Both the position numbers and the translations under genes were made by a program. Shown piece after piece: positions 23,209 through 31,321 of a stretch of 31,321 bases of DNA (its first letter is position 1; each line of letters starts with the position of its first letter). Below the pieces are notes generated by a model, which searched no databases, was not told the DNA's origin, and saw only the letters and a program-made list of their open reading frames with translations. The DNA comes from CAYZFD01 sp964477735 (GTDB lineage Bacteria > Bacteroidota > Bacteroidia > Flavobacteriales > Flavobacteriaceae): NCBI GenBank assembly GCA_964477735.1, contig CAYZFD010000019.1:1-31321 (forward strand), written 5' to 3'.

Positions 23209-23760
23209 TTAATTCTTTTTAAAAGGTAAACCCAGCGCACTGAGTAATGATTTTGCTTCTTGATCGGTAGCAGCAGAGGTCACAAATGTGATGTCCATTC
23301 CTGAAATCTTGTGCACCTTATCGATGTCAATTTCTGGAAATATGATTTGCTCTGTGATGCCTAAATTGTAATTTCCACGACCGTCGAAGCCGTTGGCCTT
23401 AATGCCTTGAAAATCACGAACACGAGGAAGTGCAGCAGTAACCAACCTGTCCATAAACTCATACATGCGCTCGCCTCTAAGGGTAACTTTCGCCCCAATT
23501 GGCATACCCTTACGTAATTTAAAAGAGGCCACATCTTTTTTGGAATTGGTGGAAATCGCTTTCTGGCCAGTAATGAGTGTGAGTTCATCAACAGCGTGGT
23601 CAATGAGTTTTTTATCTGCAACGGCAGCACCTACACCTCGGCTCAAAACGATTTTTTGCAACTTTGGAACTTGCATCACATTCTTATAACCAAACTCTTG
23701 TGTGAGTGAACCTACCACACGCTCTTTATATTCTTGCTTTAATCTTGGTACGTAGCTCAT
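23209..23760 (-). CDS. rplE: 50S ribosomal protein L5
   Basis: A 183-residue 5S rRNA-binding protein that bridges to the 30S head and contacts P-site tRNA. MSYVPRLKQEYKERVVGSL begins it. LRKGMPIGAKVTLRGERMYEFMDRL and GITEQIIFPEIDIDKVHKISGMDITFVTSA are characteristic. It lies 2 bases after rplX. Confidence 0.98.
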   Translation of the reverse strand: MSYVPRLKQEYKERVVGSLTQEFGYKNVMQVPKLQKIVLSRGVGAAVADKKLIDHAVDELTLITGQKAISTNSKKDVASFKLRKGMPIGAKVTLRGERMYEFMDRLVTAALPRVRDFQGIKANGFDGRGNYNLGITEQIIFPEIDIDKVHKISGMDITFVTSAATDQEAKSLLSALGLPFKKN

Positions 23761-23762
23761 TG

Positions 23763-24074
23763 TTACAATACTTCTTTGGTTTTACGGGCAATTCTCTCTT
23801 TCTTACCATCAGTTGTTTGATAGCCCACACGAGTGGTTTTACCGTCTTTTGTTAGCAACGATAAATTTGAAAGATGAATGGCTGCTTCTTTTTCAACGAT
23901 ACCCCCTTGTGGGTTTTGGGCATTGGGCTTTGTGTGACGTTTCACAAGATTCACACCTTCAACGATGGCCTTGTTTTTTTCGATCAACACTTTGGCCACT
24001 TTGCCTTGAGAACCTTTATGGTCTCCAGCAATCACCTTCACAGTATCTCCTGATTTGATTTTTAATTTTGTCAT
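23763..24074 (-). CDS. rplX: 50S ribosomal protein L24
   Basis: A 103-residue early-assembly protein near the tunnel exit. The KOW motif is KIKSGDTVKVIAGDHKGSQGKV (4-25), followed by VNLVKRHTKPNAQNPQGGIVEKEA. Normal bacterial L24. It lies 11 bases after rplN. Confidence 0.98.
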   Translation of the reverse strand: MTKLKIKSGDTVKVIAGDHKGSQGKVAKVLIEKNKAIVEGVNLVKRHTKPNAQNPQGGIVEKEAAIHLSNLSLLTKDGKTTRVGYQTTDGKKERIARKTKEVL

Positions 24075-24085
24075 CTTTCTATCTC

Positions 24086-24454
24086 TTAAAGTACCTCAGG
24101 GGCTAAGGAAACTATTTTCATGAATTTTTTATCACGCAATTCTCGTGCAACAGGTCCAAAAACGCGAGTGCCTCGCATCTCTCCTGTGGGATTTAGAAGC
24201 ACACAAGCGTTGTCGTCGAAACGAATATAGGATCCGTCGGGGCGACGCACTTCTTTGGTAGTACGCACCACAACAGCTGTAGAAACTTGTCCTTTCTTAA
24301 CCGTACCGTTTGGAGTGGCATCTTTAACCGTAACAACAATCTTATCACCTATGGAGGCATACCGTCTTTTAGTCCCTCCCAACACACGGATGGTGAGCAC
24401 TTCTTTGGCGCCAGTATTGTCGGCCACTTTTAATCTTGATTCTTGTTGTAACAT
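24086..24454 (-). CDS. rplN: 50S ribosomal protein L14
   Basis: A 122-residue protein at the subunit interface. MLQQESRLKVADNTGAKEV and the L14 signature FDDNACVLLNPTGEMRGTRVFGPVARELR are clear. Its ATG overlaps the rpsQ stop by one base (TAATG), so translation is probably coupled. Confidence 0.98.
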   Translation of the reverse strand: MLQQESRLKVADNTGAKEVLTIRVLGGTKRRYASIGDKIVVTVKDATPNGTVKKGQVSTAVVVRTTKEVRRPDGSYIRFDDNACVLLNPTGEMRGTRVFGPVARELRDKKFMKIVSLAPEVL

Positions 24455-24711
24455 TATTTAGCTCTTTCAATAATTTCGACCAATCGCCAGCATTTAGACT
24501 TGCTCATAGGTCGGGTTTCCATTATACGAACTGTGTCTCCGATGTTGCAGTCATTTTGCGCATCATGAGCAACATATTTTTTGGTTTTCAAAACGAATTT
24601 ACCATACATCGGGTGTTTCACACGATTCACCTCAGACACAACAATAGATTTCTCCATCTTGTTGCTGGTCACTATACCGATGCGTTCTTTTCTTAAATTT
24701 CTTGTTTCCAT
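24454..24711 (-). CDS. rpsQ: 30S ribosomal protein S17
   Basis: An 85-residue OB-fold protein that binds the 5' domain of 16S rRNA. RNLRKERIGIVTSNKMEKSIVV and the signature GDTVRIMETRPMSKSKCWRLVEIIE identify it. It lies 4 bases after rpmC and overlaps rplN by one base. Confidence 0.98.
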   Translation of the reverse strand: METRNLRKERIGIVTSNKMEKSIVVSEVNRVKHPMYGKFVLKTKKYVAHDAQNDCNIGDTVRIMETRPMSKSKCWRLVEIIERAK

Positions 24712-24715
24712 TCGA

Positions 24716-24916
24716 TTAGGATTCTAACTGTGTTCTGTTGTTGATTTCGGTACGAATACGCGCAATGCTTCTTCGCAAGCCTCTCAATTGGATTGGATTT
24801 TCGAGTGGTGAAAGACTGTGTGCCAATTTCAAATCGGCATAGCTTTTTTGAAAATCACCGAGTTTCTCGTTCAACTCCTCAACACTTAATTCTTTTACTT
24901 CAGACTGTTTCATCAT
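24716..24916 (-). CDS. rpmC: 50S ribosomal protein L29
   Basis: A 66-residue, mostly helical protein at the polypeptide exit, part of the docking area for trigger factor and SRP. VKELSVEELNEKLGDFQKSYADLKLAHSLSPLENPIQLRGLRRSIARIRTE follows the L29 pattern of two helices. It lies 10 bases after rplP. Confidence 0.97.
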   Translation of the reverse strand: MMKQSEVKELSVEELNEKLGDFQKSYADLKLAHSLSPLENPIQLRGLRRSIARIRTEINNRTQLES

Positions 24917-24926
24917 CTTTAATAGA

Positions 24927-25346
24927 TTAGGCTTCGTAATCGTTAGCCACTATAAACTTTGTTTTTACGGGCAATTTCTGAGCCGCCAAGCGCAAGGCTT
25001 CTTTGGCTACCTCAATGGGCACTCCAGAAAGCTCGAACATGATGCGACCTGGTTTCACAACAGCAACAAAATATTCTGGCGCTCCTTTTCCTTTACCCAT
25101 ACGAACCTCAAGTGGTTTTTTGGTGATGGGTTTATCTGGAAAAATTTTGATCCACAACTGACCTTCTCTCTTCATGTATCGAGTGGCAGCAATACGCGCT
25201 GCTTCGATCTGACGAGAAGTAATGAACTTAGAGTCCAACGCTTTGATGCCAAACATACCGTTTGAAAGTTGATTTCCTCGCTGAGAAATCCCTTTCATGC
25301 GGCCTTTCATCATTTTCCGAAACTTGGTTCTTTTAGGTTGTAACAT
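24927..25346 (-). CDS. rplP: 50S ribosomal protein L16
   Basis: A 139-residue protein near the A site. MLQPKRTKFRKMMKGRMKG opens it. NQLSNGMFGIKALDSKFITSRQIEAARIA and MGKGKGAPEYFVAVVKPGRIMFELSG are the L16 signatures. It lies 24 bases after rpsC. Confidence 0.98.
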   Translation of the reverse strand: MLQPKRTKFRKMMKGRMKGISQRGNQLSNGMFGIKALDSKFITSRQIEAARIAATRYMKREGQLWIKIFPDKPITKKPLEVRMGKGKGAPEYFVAVVKPGRIMFELSGVPIEVAKEALRLAAQKLPVKTKFIVANDYEA

Positions 25347-25370
25347 AATCCGTTTCTTTAGCGTTTAAAA

Positions 25371-26090
25371 TTATTTTCTTCTACGGGGATTGCGACGTGT
25401 CTTCTCACCTCCGCCAGATTTACCTTGATTGAGACTCATCCCAACGAGTGGTGACAATTCGCGCTTGCCATAAACTTCCCCCTTCATGATCCACACTTTA
25501 ATACCCAAACGACCATAGGTGGTATGGGCCTCAACTAGTGCATAATCAATGTCTGCACGAAAAGTTGACAATGGAATACGACCATCTTTATAAGACTCAC
25601 TTCGTGCCATTTCGGCCCCATTCAAACGACCCGAAATTTGAATTTTTATCCCTTCAGCATTCATGCGCATTGTGGCTGCGATAGCCATTTTGATGGCACG
25701 ACGGTAGGAAATTCTACTTTCAATCTGACGGGCAATGCTAGATCCTACCAATTGGGCTTCGAGCTCTGGTCGTTTGATTTCGAAAATATTGAGTTGAACT
25801 TCCTTATTGGTAATCTTTTTCAACTCTTCTTTTAGTTTGTCAACCTCCTGACCTCCTTTTCCAATGATGATTCCTGGACGGGCTGTTGTGATGGTTACAG
25901 TAACCAACTTCAAAGTACGTTCAATGATAACACGCGAAACGCTAGCTTTTGACAAACGTGCGTGCACATAGCGACGAATTTTATCATCTTCAGCGATCTT
26001 ATCGCCATAGTTGTTTCCACCATACCAGTTGGACTCCCATCCTCTAATGATGCCTAAGCGGTTTCCGATTGGATTCGTTTTTTGTCCCAT
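25371..26090 (-). CDS. rpsC: 30S ribosomal protein S3
   Basis: A 239-residue protein at the mRNA entry channel. MGQKTNPIGNRLGIIRGWES opens it. The type II KH domain has GIIIGKGGQEVDKLKEEL with the GKGG loop (about 74-80). ISGRLNGAEMARSESYKDGRIPLSTFRADIDYA is the C-terminal S3 signature. The tail is rich in Gly, Lys and Arg. It lies 8 bases after rplV. Confidence 0.98.
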   Translation of the reverse strand: MGQKTNPIGNRLGIIRGWESNWYGGNNYGDKIAEDDKIRRYVHARLSKASVSRVIIERTLKLVTVTITTARPGIIIGKGGQEVDKLKEELKKITNKEVQLNIFEIKRPELEAQLVGSSIARQIESRISYRRAIKMAIAATMRMNAEGIKIQISGRLNGAEMARSESYKDGRIPLSTFRADIDYALVEAHTTYGRLGIKVWIMKGEVYGKRELSPLVGMSLNQGKSGGGEKTRRNPRRRK

Positions 26091-26098
26091 ACTCCGTA

Positions 26099-26506
26099 TT
26101 AGCTTTGTGAGTTATTTTGTGCCCCCAAAACAAGGGTCACGTGGTTTGATCTTTTTCGAATGCGGTGTGCACGTCCTTGTGGGGCTGGGCGTAGGCGTTT
26201 TAGCATAGCACCACCATCCACTCGGATTTCTTTCACATATAATTCTGCTGTTGCAACATCGGCATCTTCGTTTTTGGCTTGCCAATTGGAAATGGCCGAA
26301 AGCAATAATTTTTCTAAACGTCTTGACGCTTCTTTTTGGCTGAATTTTAAAATGGCCAAGGCTTTTTCAACTTCAACGCCTCTAACAAGATCAGCCACCA
26401 AACGCATCTTACGAGGAGAGGTTGGGCAATTGTTTAGACGTGCGAAAGCAAGCGTTTTTTTGGCTTCTTTTACAGCTTCAGATCTTTCTCTTTTACGAAC
26501 TCCCAT
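26099..26506 (-). CDS. rplV: 50S ribosomal protein L22
   Basis: A 135-residue protein whose long beta hairpin reaches into the exit tunnel. The conserved part begins at about NNCPTSPRKMRLVADLVRG. The hairpin is MLKRLRPAPQGRAHRIRKRSNHVTLVL, the site where macrolide-resistance changes occur in other bacteria. About 20 extra basic residues precede the conserved start, as is common in Bacteroidota. It lies 5 bases after rpsS. Confidence 0.97.
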   Translation of the reverse strand: MGVRKRERSEAVKEAKKTLAFARLNNCPTSPRKMRLVADLVRGVEVEKALAILKFSQKEASRRLEKLLLSAISNWQAKNEDADVATAELYVKEIRVDGGAMLKRLRPAPQGRAHRIRKRSNHVTLVLGAQNNSQS

Positions 26507-26511
26507 GACGC

Positions 26512-26790
26512 TTATTTTTTACCTTTATTTTTAGCTCCAGCATGACCACGGAATGAGCGTGTTGGTGAAAACTCACCCAACTTGTGCCCTACCATGTTTT
26601 CAGTAATATAAACTGGAACAAATTGTTTTCCGTTGTGAACTGCAATGGTTTGTCCCACAAAATCAGGGATAATCATTGAAGCGCGTGACCATGTTTTGAT
26701 CACGGTCTTTTTTCCAGACTCAATATTGGCTTGAACCTTTTTGGTTAAGCTATAATGTACGTATGGTCCTTTTTTTAATGAACGTGGCAT
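26512..26790 (-). CDS. rpsS: 30S ribosomal protein S19
   Basis: A 92-residue protein of the 30S head that pairs with S13. MPRSLKKGPYVHYSLTKKVQ opens it, and PVYITENMVGHKLGEFSPTRSFRGHAGAKNKGKK is the S19 signature. It lies 10 bases after rplB. Confidence 0.98.
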   Translation of the reverse strand: MPRSLKKGPYVHYSLTKKVQANIESGKKTVIKTWSRASMIIPDFVGQTIAVHNGKQFVPVYITENMVGHKLGEFSPTRSFRGHAGAKNKGKK

Positions 26791-26800
26791 GATCTACTGC

Positions 26801-27625
26801 TTATTTTTTTCTTCGTTCTACAATGTGTTTACTACTCGCTTTGGTCTTAGAACGCGTGCGATAGCCCTTAGCAGGAATACCGTTGCGTGAGCGTGGATGT
26901 CCTCCAGAAGCACGACCTTCTCCACCACCCATTGGGTGATCGACGGGGTTCATGGCCACCGGACGTGTGCGTGGACGACGTCCTAGCCAACGTTTGCGAC
27001 CTGCCTTTCCTGAAACGATCAACTGGTGATCAGAGTTTGAAACCGCACCAATTGTAGCCGAGCAGGTGGTTAATATCATTCGGGTTTCGCCAGAAGGTAA
27101 CTTTATGGTGGCATACTTACCGTCGCGCGCCATCAATTGGGCGAAAGCCCCTGCGCTTCTTGCGATGACCGCGCCCTGACCAGGGTGCAACTCAATGCAT
27201 GAAATGATGGTTCCGAAGGGAATTTCGCTCAACAATAAGCAATTTCCAATTTCGGGTGCAGCACCAGGACCAGTCACAAGTTGTTGCCCAACTTGCAATC
27301 CATTGGGAGCAATGATGTAACGTTTCTCTCCATCGGCATACTGTGTTAAAGCAATAAATGCTGATCGGTTTGGATCATATTCAATGCTCATAACCTCAGC
27401 AGCATCGCTGTGACGGTTGCGTTTAAAATCAATAATCCGATAGCGACGTTTGTGACCACCTCCAATATAGCGCATGGTCATTTTTCCGCTATTGTTTCGA
27501 CCACCAGAACGTTTTTTCGGAGCAAGCAAGCTTTTCTCCGGCTTATCAGTGGTGATGGCGTCGAAACCATTCACAACTCTACCGCGCTGTCCAGGTGTTA
27601 TGGGTTTTAGTTTTCTAACTGACAT
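26801..27625 (-). CDS. rplB: 50S ribosomal protein L2
   Basis: A 274-residue, highly conserved protein near the peptidyl transferase centre. MSVRKLKPITPGQRGRVVNG starts it. The OB-fold part contains GGGHKRRYRIIDFKRN. The C-terminal signature is NPVDHPMGGGEGRASGGHPRSRNG, including the conserved His of the DHPMGGG loop. It lies 13 bases after rplW. Confidence 0.98.
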   Translation of the reverse strand: MSVRKLKPITPGQRGRVVNGFDAITTDKPEKSLLAPKKRSGGRNNSGKMTMRYIGGGHKRRYRIIDFKRNRHSDAAEVMSIEYDPNRSAFIALTQYADGEKRYIIAPNGLQVGQQLVTGPGAAPEIGNCLLLSEIPFGTIISCIELHPGQGAVIARSAGAFAQLMARDGKYATIKLPSGETRMILTTCSATIGAVSNSDHQLIVSGKAGRKRWLGRRPRTRPVAMNPVDHPMGGGEGRASGGHPRSRNGIPAKGYRTRSKTKASSKHIVERRKK

Positions 27626-27638
27626 TTCCCTTAATTAC

Positions 27639-27929
27639 TTATATATTACTATAAAAATCGATGCTATCACCTTCGGCCACTTCAACAATGGCTTTTTTGG
27701 TAGCATTTGTTTTTCCTCTTTGGATACCGGTCTTGGTGTAGCGTGTTTTACGCTCGGGACCGTAGTTTTGTGTACGCACTTTGTTAACAGAAACACCGTA
27801 AGCTGCTTCTACCGCTTTTTTGATTTCTATCTTATTGGCACGAGGATCTACCAAAAACGAATAGCGGTTTTTAAGCTCGCTATCGGCTGTGGCTTTTTCT
27901 GTGATAATGGGTCGTAATAAAATACTCAT
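27639..27929 (-). CDS. rplW: 50S ribosomal protein L23
   Basis: A 96-residue protein at the tunnel exit, the main docking site for trigger factor and SRP. ILLRPIITEKATADSELKNRYSFLVDPRANKIEIKKAVEAAYGVSVNKVRT is the conserved core. It lies 11 bases after rplD. Confidence 0.97.
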   Translation of the reverse strand: MSILLRPIITEKATADSELKNRYSFLVDPRANKIEIKKAVEAAYGVSVNKVRTQNYGPERKTRYTKTGIQRGKTNATKKAIVEVAEGDSIDFYSNI

Positions 27930-27940
27930 CCTGTGTTTTG

Positions 27941-28567
27941 TTAACTTAAATTCGACTCAATAACGCCAATTGAACTCTCCAATAAGATCAATTGTTGGGC
28001 GTACACAATTTTATAAGTGCTTAATTCTGAGTTGTTTACAACTTCAGAGCCCTTTAAATTACGCGCCGACAAATATACATTTTTATTCGGTTCACCCAAG
28101 ATGAAGAGCGATTTTTTACCTTCGAAGCCCAATGTTTTCAATAAGGTCTGAAAACTTTTGGTTTTTGGTGCTTCGAGTTGAAAATCTTCCAAAACAACAA
28201 CGGCGTTGTCTTTGGCTTTCATACTTAGTGCAGAACGACGGGCCAAACGCTTCACGTTTTTGTTAAGCTTTTGCTCGTAGCTTTTTGGGCGTGGGCCAAA
28301 AATACGGCCTCCACCTCTAAAAACAGGGCTTTTAATACTACCCGCACGAGCAGTACCAGTTCCTTTTTGTTTTTTGATCTTACGGGTGCTCCCAGCAATT
28401 TCGGCGCGTTCTTTGGCTTTGTGGGTTCCTTGACGTTGATGCGCCAAATATTGTTTCACATCCAAATAAACGGCATGCTCGTTGGGGTCTATCCCAAACA
28501 CTTCCTTAGAAAGTTCAACTTTCCGTCCAGTGTCTTTTCCGTTGATGTCTAATACCGCTACTTTCAT
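27941..28567 (-). CDS. rplD: 50S ribosomal protein L4
   Basis: A 208-residue protein whose extended loop lines the exit tunnel. The loop is KQKGTGTARAGSIKSPVFRGGGRIFGPRPKSY (about 69-100), the region of macrolide-resistance changes elsewhere. In E. coli L4 also represses the S10 operon; this cannot be judged here. Its ATG overlaps the rplC stop by one base (TAATG). Confidence 0.98.
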   Translation of the reverse strand: MKVAVLDINGKDTGRKVELSKEVFGIDPNEHAVYLDVKQYLAHQRQGTHKAKERAEIAGSTRKIKKQKGTGTARAGSIKSPVFRGGGRIFGPRPKSYEQKLNKNVKRLARRSALSMKAKDNAVVVLEDFQLEAPKTKSFQTLLKTLGFEGKKSLFILGEPNKNVYLSARNLKGSEVVNNSELSTYKIVYAQQLILLESSIGVIESNLS

Positions 28568-29184
28568 TATTTCTGAATTAGAACATAAGCGTTTTTGTGT
28601 CCGGGCACGCAGCCTTTCACCACAATTAAATTTTTCTCTGGCACAACCTTAATCACACGGAGGTTTTCAACCTTCACGCGGGCGTTGCCCATTTGCCCAG
28701 CCATGCGCATGCCTTTAAAAACACGTGCAGGATAGGAGGCTGCTCCAATAGAACCAGGAGCTCTAAGACGGTTGTGCTGACCGTGGGTTGACTGACCCAC
28801 ACCGCCAAAACCATGACGTTTCACAACACCCTGAAATCCTTTTCCTTTTGAAGTACCCACCACATCGACAAATTCTCCTTCGATAAAGTGTTCTACGGTG
28901 ATCACATCACCTAATTTGTAAGCACCTTCAAAATCTTGGAATTCAACAACTTTCTTTTTGGCAGTAGTACCCGCTTTTTTAAAGTGGCCTTGGGCCGCTT
29001 TGGTGGCGTGTTTGTCTGCTTTGTCATCGAAACCAAGTTGAAGGGCTTCATACCCGTCAACCGCTTTGGTTCTGACTTGGGTAACGACACATGGTCCTGC
29101 TTCAATGACGGTGCAGGGAAGGTTTTTCCCGTTTTCGTCATAAAGACTGGTCATGCCGATTTTTCTTCCTATTAACCCAGACAT
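28567..29184 (-). CDS. rplC: 50S ribosomal protein L3
   Basis: A 205-residue early-assembly protein reaching toward the peptidyl transferase centre. MSGLIGRKIGMTSLYDENGK starts it, and the extended central loop has GKGFQGVVKRHGFGGVGQSTHGQHNRLRAPGSIGA. The length is normal for Bacteroidota. A 48-base AT-rich leader separates it from rpsJ, with no hairpin or -7 element seen. Confidence 0.98.
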   Translation of the reverse strand: MSGLIGRKIGMTSLYDENGKNLPCTVIEAGPCVVTQVRTKAVDGYEALQLGFDDKADKHATKAAQGHFKKAGTTAKKKVVEFQDFEGAYKLGDVITVEHFIEGEFVDVVGTSKGKGFQGVVKRHGFGGVGQSTHGQHNRLRAPGSIGAASYPARVFKGMRMAGQMGNARVKVENLRVIKVVPEKNLIVVKGCVPGHKNAYVLIQK

Positions 29185-29232
29185 TTTTCTATTTTTATCT
29201 TTATTCGTTTACTGTTTATGATCTAATGAAAA

Positions 29233-29538
29233 TCAAACTTTGATTTCAACTTCTACGCCGCTTGGCAACTCTAACTTCATCAAAGCATCGATAGTCTTTG
29301 ACGAAGAGCTGTAGATGTCGAGCAAGCGTTTGTAAGAGCTCAACTCAAATTGCTCACGCGATTTTTTGTTCACGTGGGGTGAACGCAAAACGGTAAACAA
29401 TTTTTTGTGTGTTGGCAAAGGAATAGGCCCTGTGACAACAGCTCCAGTTGTTTTCACTGTTTTTACGATTTTCTCGGCAGACTTATCCACCAAGTTATAA
29501 TCGTAGGACTTTAATTTAATTCTTATCTTCTGACTCAT
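29233..29538 (-). CDS. rpsJ: 30S ribosomal protein S10
   Basis: A 101-residue protein of the 30S head, also the NusE partner in transcription antitermination. IRIKLKSYDYNLVDKSAEKIV and the signature TGPIPLPTHKKLFTVLRSPHVNKKSREQFE identify it. It lies 11 bases after fusA, with which it probably shares a transcript. Confidence 0.98.
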   Translation of the reverse strand: MSQKIRIKLKSYDYNLVDKSAEKIVKTVKTTGAVVTGPIPLPTHKKLFTVLRSPHVNKKSREQFELSSYKRLLDIYSSSSKTIDALMKLELPSGVEVEIKV

Positions 29539-29549
29539 TTTCTTGGTGT

Positions 29550-31321
29550 TTAAGCGTTTCCTTTTATGGATGCAATAACTTCATCTGAAATATTTTTTGG
29601 GGTTTCGGCATAGTGCGAAAACTCCATAGTAGATGTAGCACGACCCGATGACAAGGTTCTCAATGCGGTTACATAACCAAACATTTCGGAAAGTGGCACG
29701 ATGGCCTTTACTACTTTCGAACCTGCACGATCGTCCATGCTGTTCACCTGGCCACGACGGCGGTTCAAGTCTCCTACAATATCACCCATATTTTCTTCGG
29801 GTGTTAATACTTCTAGCTTCATGATGGGCTCCATGATTACGGCACTGGCGTTTTTAGCAGCAGTTTTGTAACCAATTTTCGCGGCCAATTCAAAAGACAG
29901 TGAATCCGAGTCCACGGGGTGGAAAGATCCGTCTTTAAGGATGATTTTCATAGCATCCATCTCAAAACCAGCCAATGGCCCGTTTTTCATGGCTTCGCGG
30001 AAACCTTTTTCTACAGAAGGAATATATTCTCTTGGAATATTACCCCCTTTGATTTCATTTACAAATTCGAGACCTGCTTTGCCTTCTTCGGCGGGCTCCA
30101 TTGTAAACACAATGTCGGCAAATTTACCACGACCACCTGTTTGCTTTTTATAGATCTCACGATGATCGGCAGACCCTGTAATGGCTTCTTTATACTCTAC
30201 TTGTGGCTGCCCTTGGTTGACTTCAACCTTGAACTCACGTCTCAAGCGATCGACAATGATATCGAGGTGAAGCTCACCCATTCCTGAAATGATGGTTTGA
30301 CCAGAGGCCTCATCAGTTTTCACTTGGAAGGTTGGATCTTCTTCTGCCAATTTGGCCAAGGCCATACCAAGTTTATCGACATCGGCTTTGGTTTTGGGTT
30401 CTACAGCGATACCAATTACGGGATCTGGGAAAACCATACTTTCCAAAACAATTGGATTTTTTTCGTCACAAAGCGTGTCTCCTGTCTTGATGTCTTTAAA
30501 ACCTACGGCAGCGCCAATATCTCCAGCTTCGATAAACTCAACAGCGTTTTGCTTGTTGGAGTGCATTTGATAGATACGAGAAATTCTTTCTTTCGATTCT
30601 GAACGCGTATTATAGACATAGGAACCTGCGTCTAAACGCCCAGAGTAGGCACGGAAAAACGCCAAACGGCCCACATAGGGGTCTGTAGCGATTTTGAAGG
30701 CCAAAGCAGCAAAAGGCTCAGACACAGAGGGCTTACGTTTAATAGGCTCTTCAGTGCGTGGCTTGGTGCCTTCGATGGCTTCTTTATCTTCGGGAGAAGG
30801 TAAATAACGACACACAGCGTCAAGCAAGAATTGTACGCCTTTGTTTTTAAAGGCCGAACCACAAATCATGGGAATAATGCTCATGTCGATTGTGGCTTTT
30901 CTCAAGGCCTCATGCACCTCATCTTCTGTGATGCTATCGGGATCTTCGAAGTATTTTTCGAGTAAATTTTCGTCATACTCAGCTACGGCTTCGATGAGTT
31001 TTCCTCTATAATCTTCAGCCTCTGCCTTTAAGTCTTCTGGAATATCAATAACATCAAAAGTGGCCCCCATGTTTTCTTCGTGCCAAACAATGGCGCGGTT
31101 TTTCACAAGGTCAATAATACCTTTAAAATCTTCTTCGTCGCCAATAGGCAATACGATCGGCACGGCGTTAGACTTTAACATTTCGCGAACTTGAGTGCAC
31201 ACATTAAGGAAATTCGATCCTTGGCGGTCCATTTTGTTAACAAAGCCCATACGTGGCACTTTGTAATTGTCGGCCAAACGCCAGTTGGTTTCTGACTGTG
31301 GCTCTACCCCATCAACGGCCG
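29550..31321 (-). CDS. fusA: elongation factor G, 5' end outside the window
   Basis: The translational GTPase that drives tRNA-mRNA translocation. About 590 residues are visible of the usual roughly 700. The reading frame stays open to the window edge, the first residues being AVDGVEPQSETNWRLADNYK, so the P-loop and switch regions lie outside. The G4 motif NKMD is seen in PRMGFVNKMDRQGSNF. Domain II and the C-terminal domains follow, with GMGELHLDIIVDRLRREF (domain III), HPVDSDSLSFELAAKIGYKTAA (domain IV) and FGYVTALRTLSSGRATSTMEF (domain V). It is the first gene of the cluster in the window and lies 11 bases before rpsJ. A second EF-G paralogue elsewhere cannot be excluded. Confidence 0.98.
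   Translation of the reverse strand, partial: AVDGVEPQSETNWRLADNYKVPRMGFVNKMDRQGSNFLNVCTQVREMLKSNAVPIVLPIGDEEDFKGIIDLVKNRAIVWHEENMGATFDVIDIPEDLKAEAEDYRGKLIEAVAEYDENLLEKYFEDPDSITEDEVHEALRKATIDMSIIPMICGSAFKNKGVQFLLDAVCRYLPSPEDKEAIEGTKPRTEEPIKRKPSVSEPFAALAFKIATDPYVGRLAFFRAYSGRLDAGSYVYNTRSESKERISRIYQMHSNKQNAVEFIEAGDIGAAVGFKDIKTGDTLCDEKNPIVLESMVFPDPVIGIAVEPKTKADVDKLGMALAKLAEEDPTFQVKTDEASGQTIISGMGELHLDIIVDRLRREFKVEVNQGQPQVEYKEAITGSADHREIYKKQTGGRGKFADIVFTMEPAEEGKAGLEFVNEIKGGNIPREYIPSVEKGFREAMKNGPLAGFEMDAMKIILKDGSFHPVDSDSLSFELAAKIGYKTAAKNASAVIMEPIMKLEVLTPEENMGDIVGDLNRRRGQVNSMDDRAGSKVVKAIVPLSEMFGYVTALRTLSSGRATSTMEFSHYAETPKNISDEVIASIKGNA

Noticed and set aside
26160..26534. 124-codon open frame antisense to rplV
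   Set aside because: Lies fully opposite a ribosomal protein gene, with no promoter or start context.
27474..27917. 147-codon open frame antisense to rplB and rplW
   Set aside because: It spans two well-conserved genes on the opposite strand and its product resembles nothing; it is a shadow of their codon pattern.
29919..30602. Several 70-122-codon frames antisense to fusA
   Set aside because: They mirror the conserved EF-G coding sequence and overlap each other in different frames.
1..31321. tRNA, rRNA, CRISPR array, insertion sequence, prophage or defence island
   Set aside because: Coding sequence fills almost the whole window with conserved genes; no cloverleaf, regular repeat array, transposase or integrase was recognised.

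Overview
The window looks like a draft-genome fragment from a marine, proteorhodopsin-bearing member of the Bacteroidota, most likely Flavobacteriia. Four things point there: flavobacterial-type protein sequences throughout (zinc-free L36, S14 and S4; L17 with an acidic tail; a Met-tuned proteorhodopsin), the rplQ-carA-eno-gltA order after the ribosomal cluster, -7 promoter elements of the Bacteroidetes form TAnnTTTG in front of most transcription units, and leaders without Shine-Dalgarno sequences. No genus can be named from the sequence. A run of 100 N inside carA shows the assembly is draft.

Positions 1-5600 hold small housekeeping units. queE (queuosine/7-deazaguanine pathway) and a YkgJ-type Cys-cluster protein run leftward. 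A HerA/DUF853-type ATPase and a small putative lipoprotein run rightward. folD and ffh run leftward, and folD meets the lipoprotein gene tail to tail with overlapping stop codons.

Positions 5605-7324 form a light-harvesting module. blh (beta-carotene cleavage to retinal) and a proteorhodopsin gene are divergent across an extremely AT-rich 85-base spacer. Retinal made by Blh is the chromophore of the pump, so the two genes make a minimal photoproton-pump cassette, with carotenoid synthesis supplied from elsewhere. A strong bidirectional terminator separates proteorhodopsin from the convergent argS.

Positions 7389-14642 hold argS, a pair of rightward genes (an unknown 137-residue protein and an RDD-family membrane protein), two adjacent leftward arginine/citrulline-type Cys hydrolases (an arginine deiminase/DDAH-like protein and a CtlX-like protein), citrate synthase and enolase. 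Enolase is coupled by an ATGA overlap to carA, which is interrupted by the assembly gap.

Positions 15673-31321 are the S10-spc-alpha ribosomal supercluster, all on the minus strand. In transcription order it reads fusA (5' end outside the window), rpsJ, rplC, rplD, rplW, rplB, rpsS, rplV, rpsC, rplP, rpmC, rpsQ, rplN, rplX, rplE, rpsN, rpsH, rplF, rplR, rpsE, rpmD, rplO, secY, infA, rpmJ, rpsM, rpsK, rpsD, rpoA, rplQ. It ends at a hairpin terminator just before carA. No tRNA, rRNA, CRISPR array, insertion sequence or phage gene is visible, and no gene-free stretch exceeds 300 bases. I did not find a clearly undescribed system. The parts most worth a second look are the Blh histidine set, the hydrolase pair, the lipoprotein and the unknown/RDD pair.
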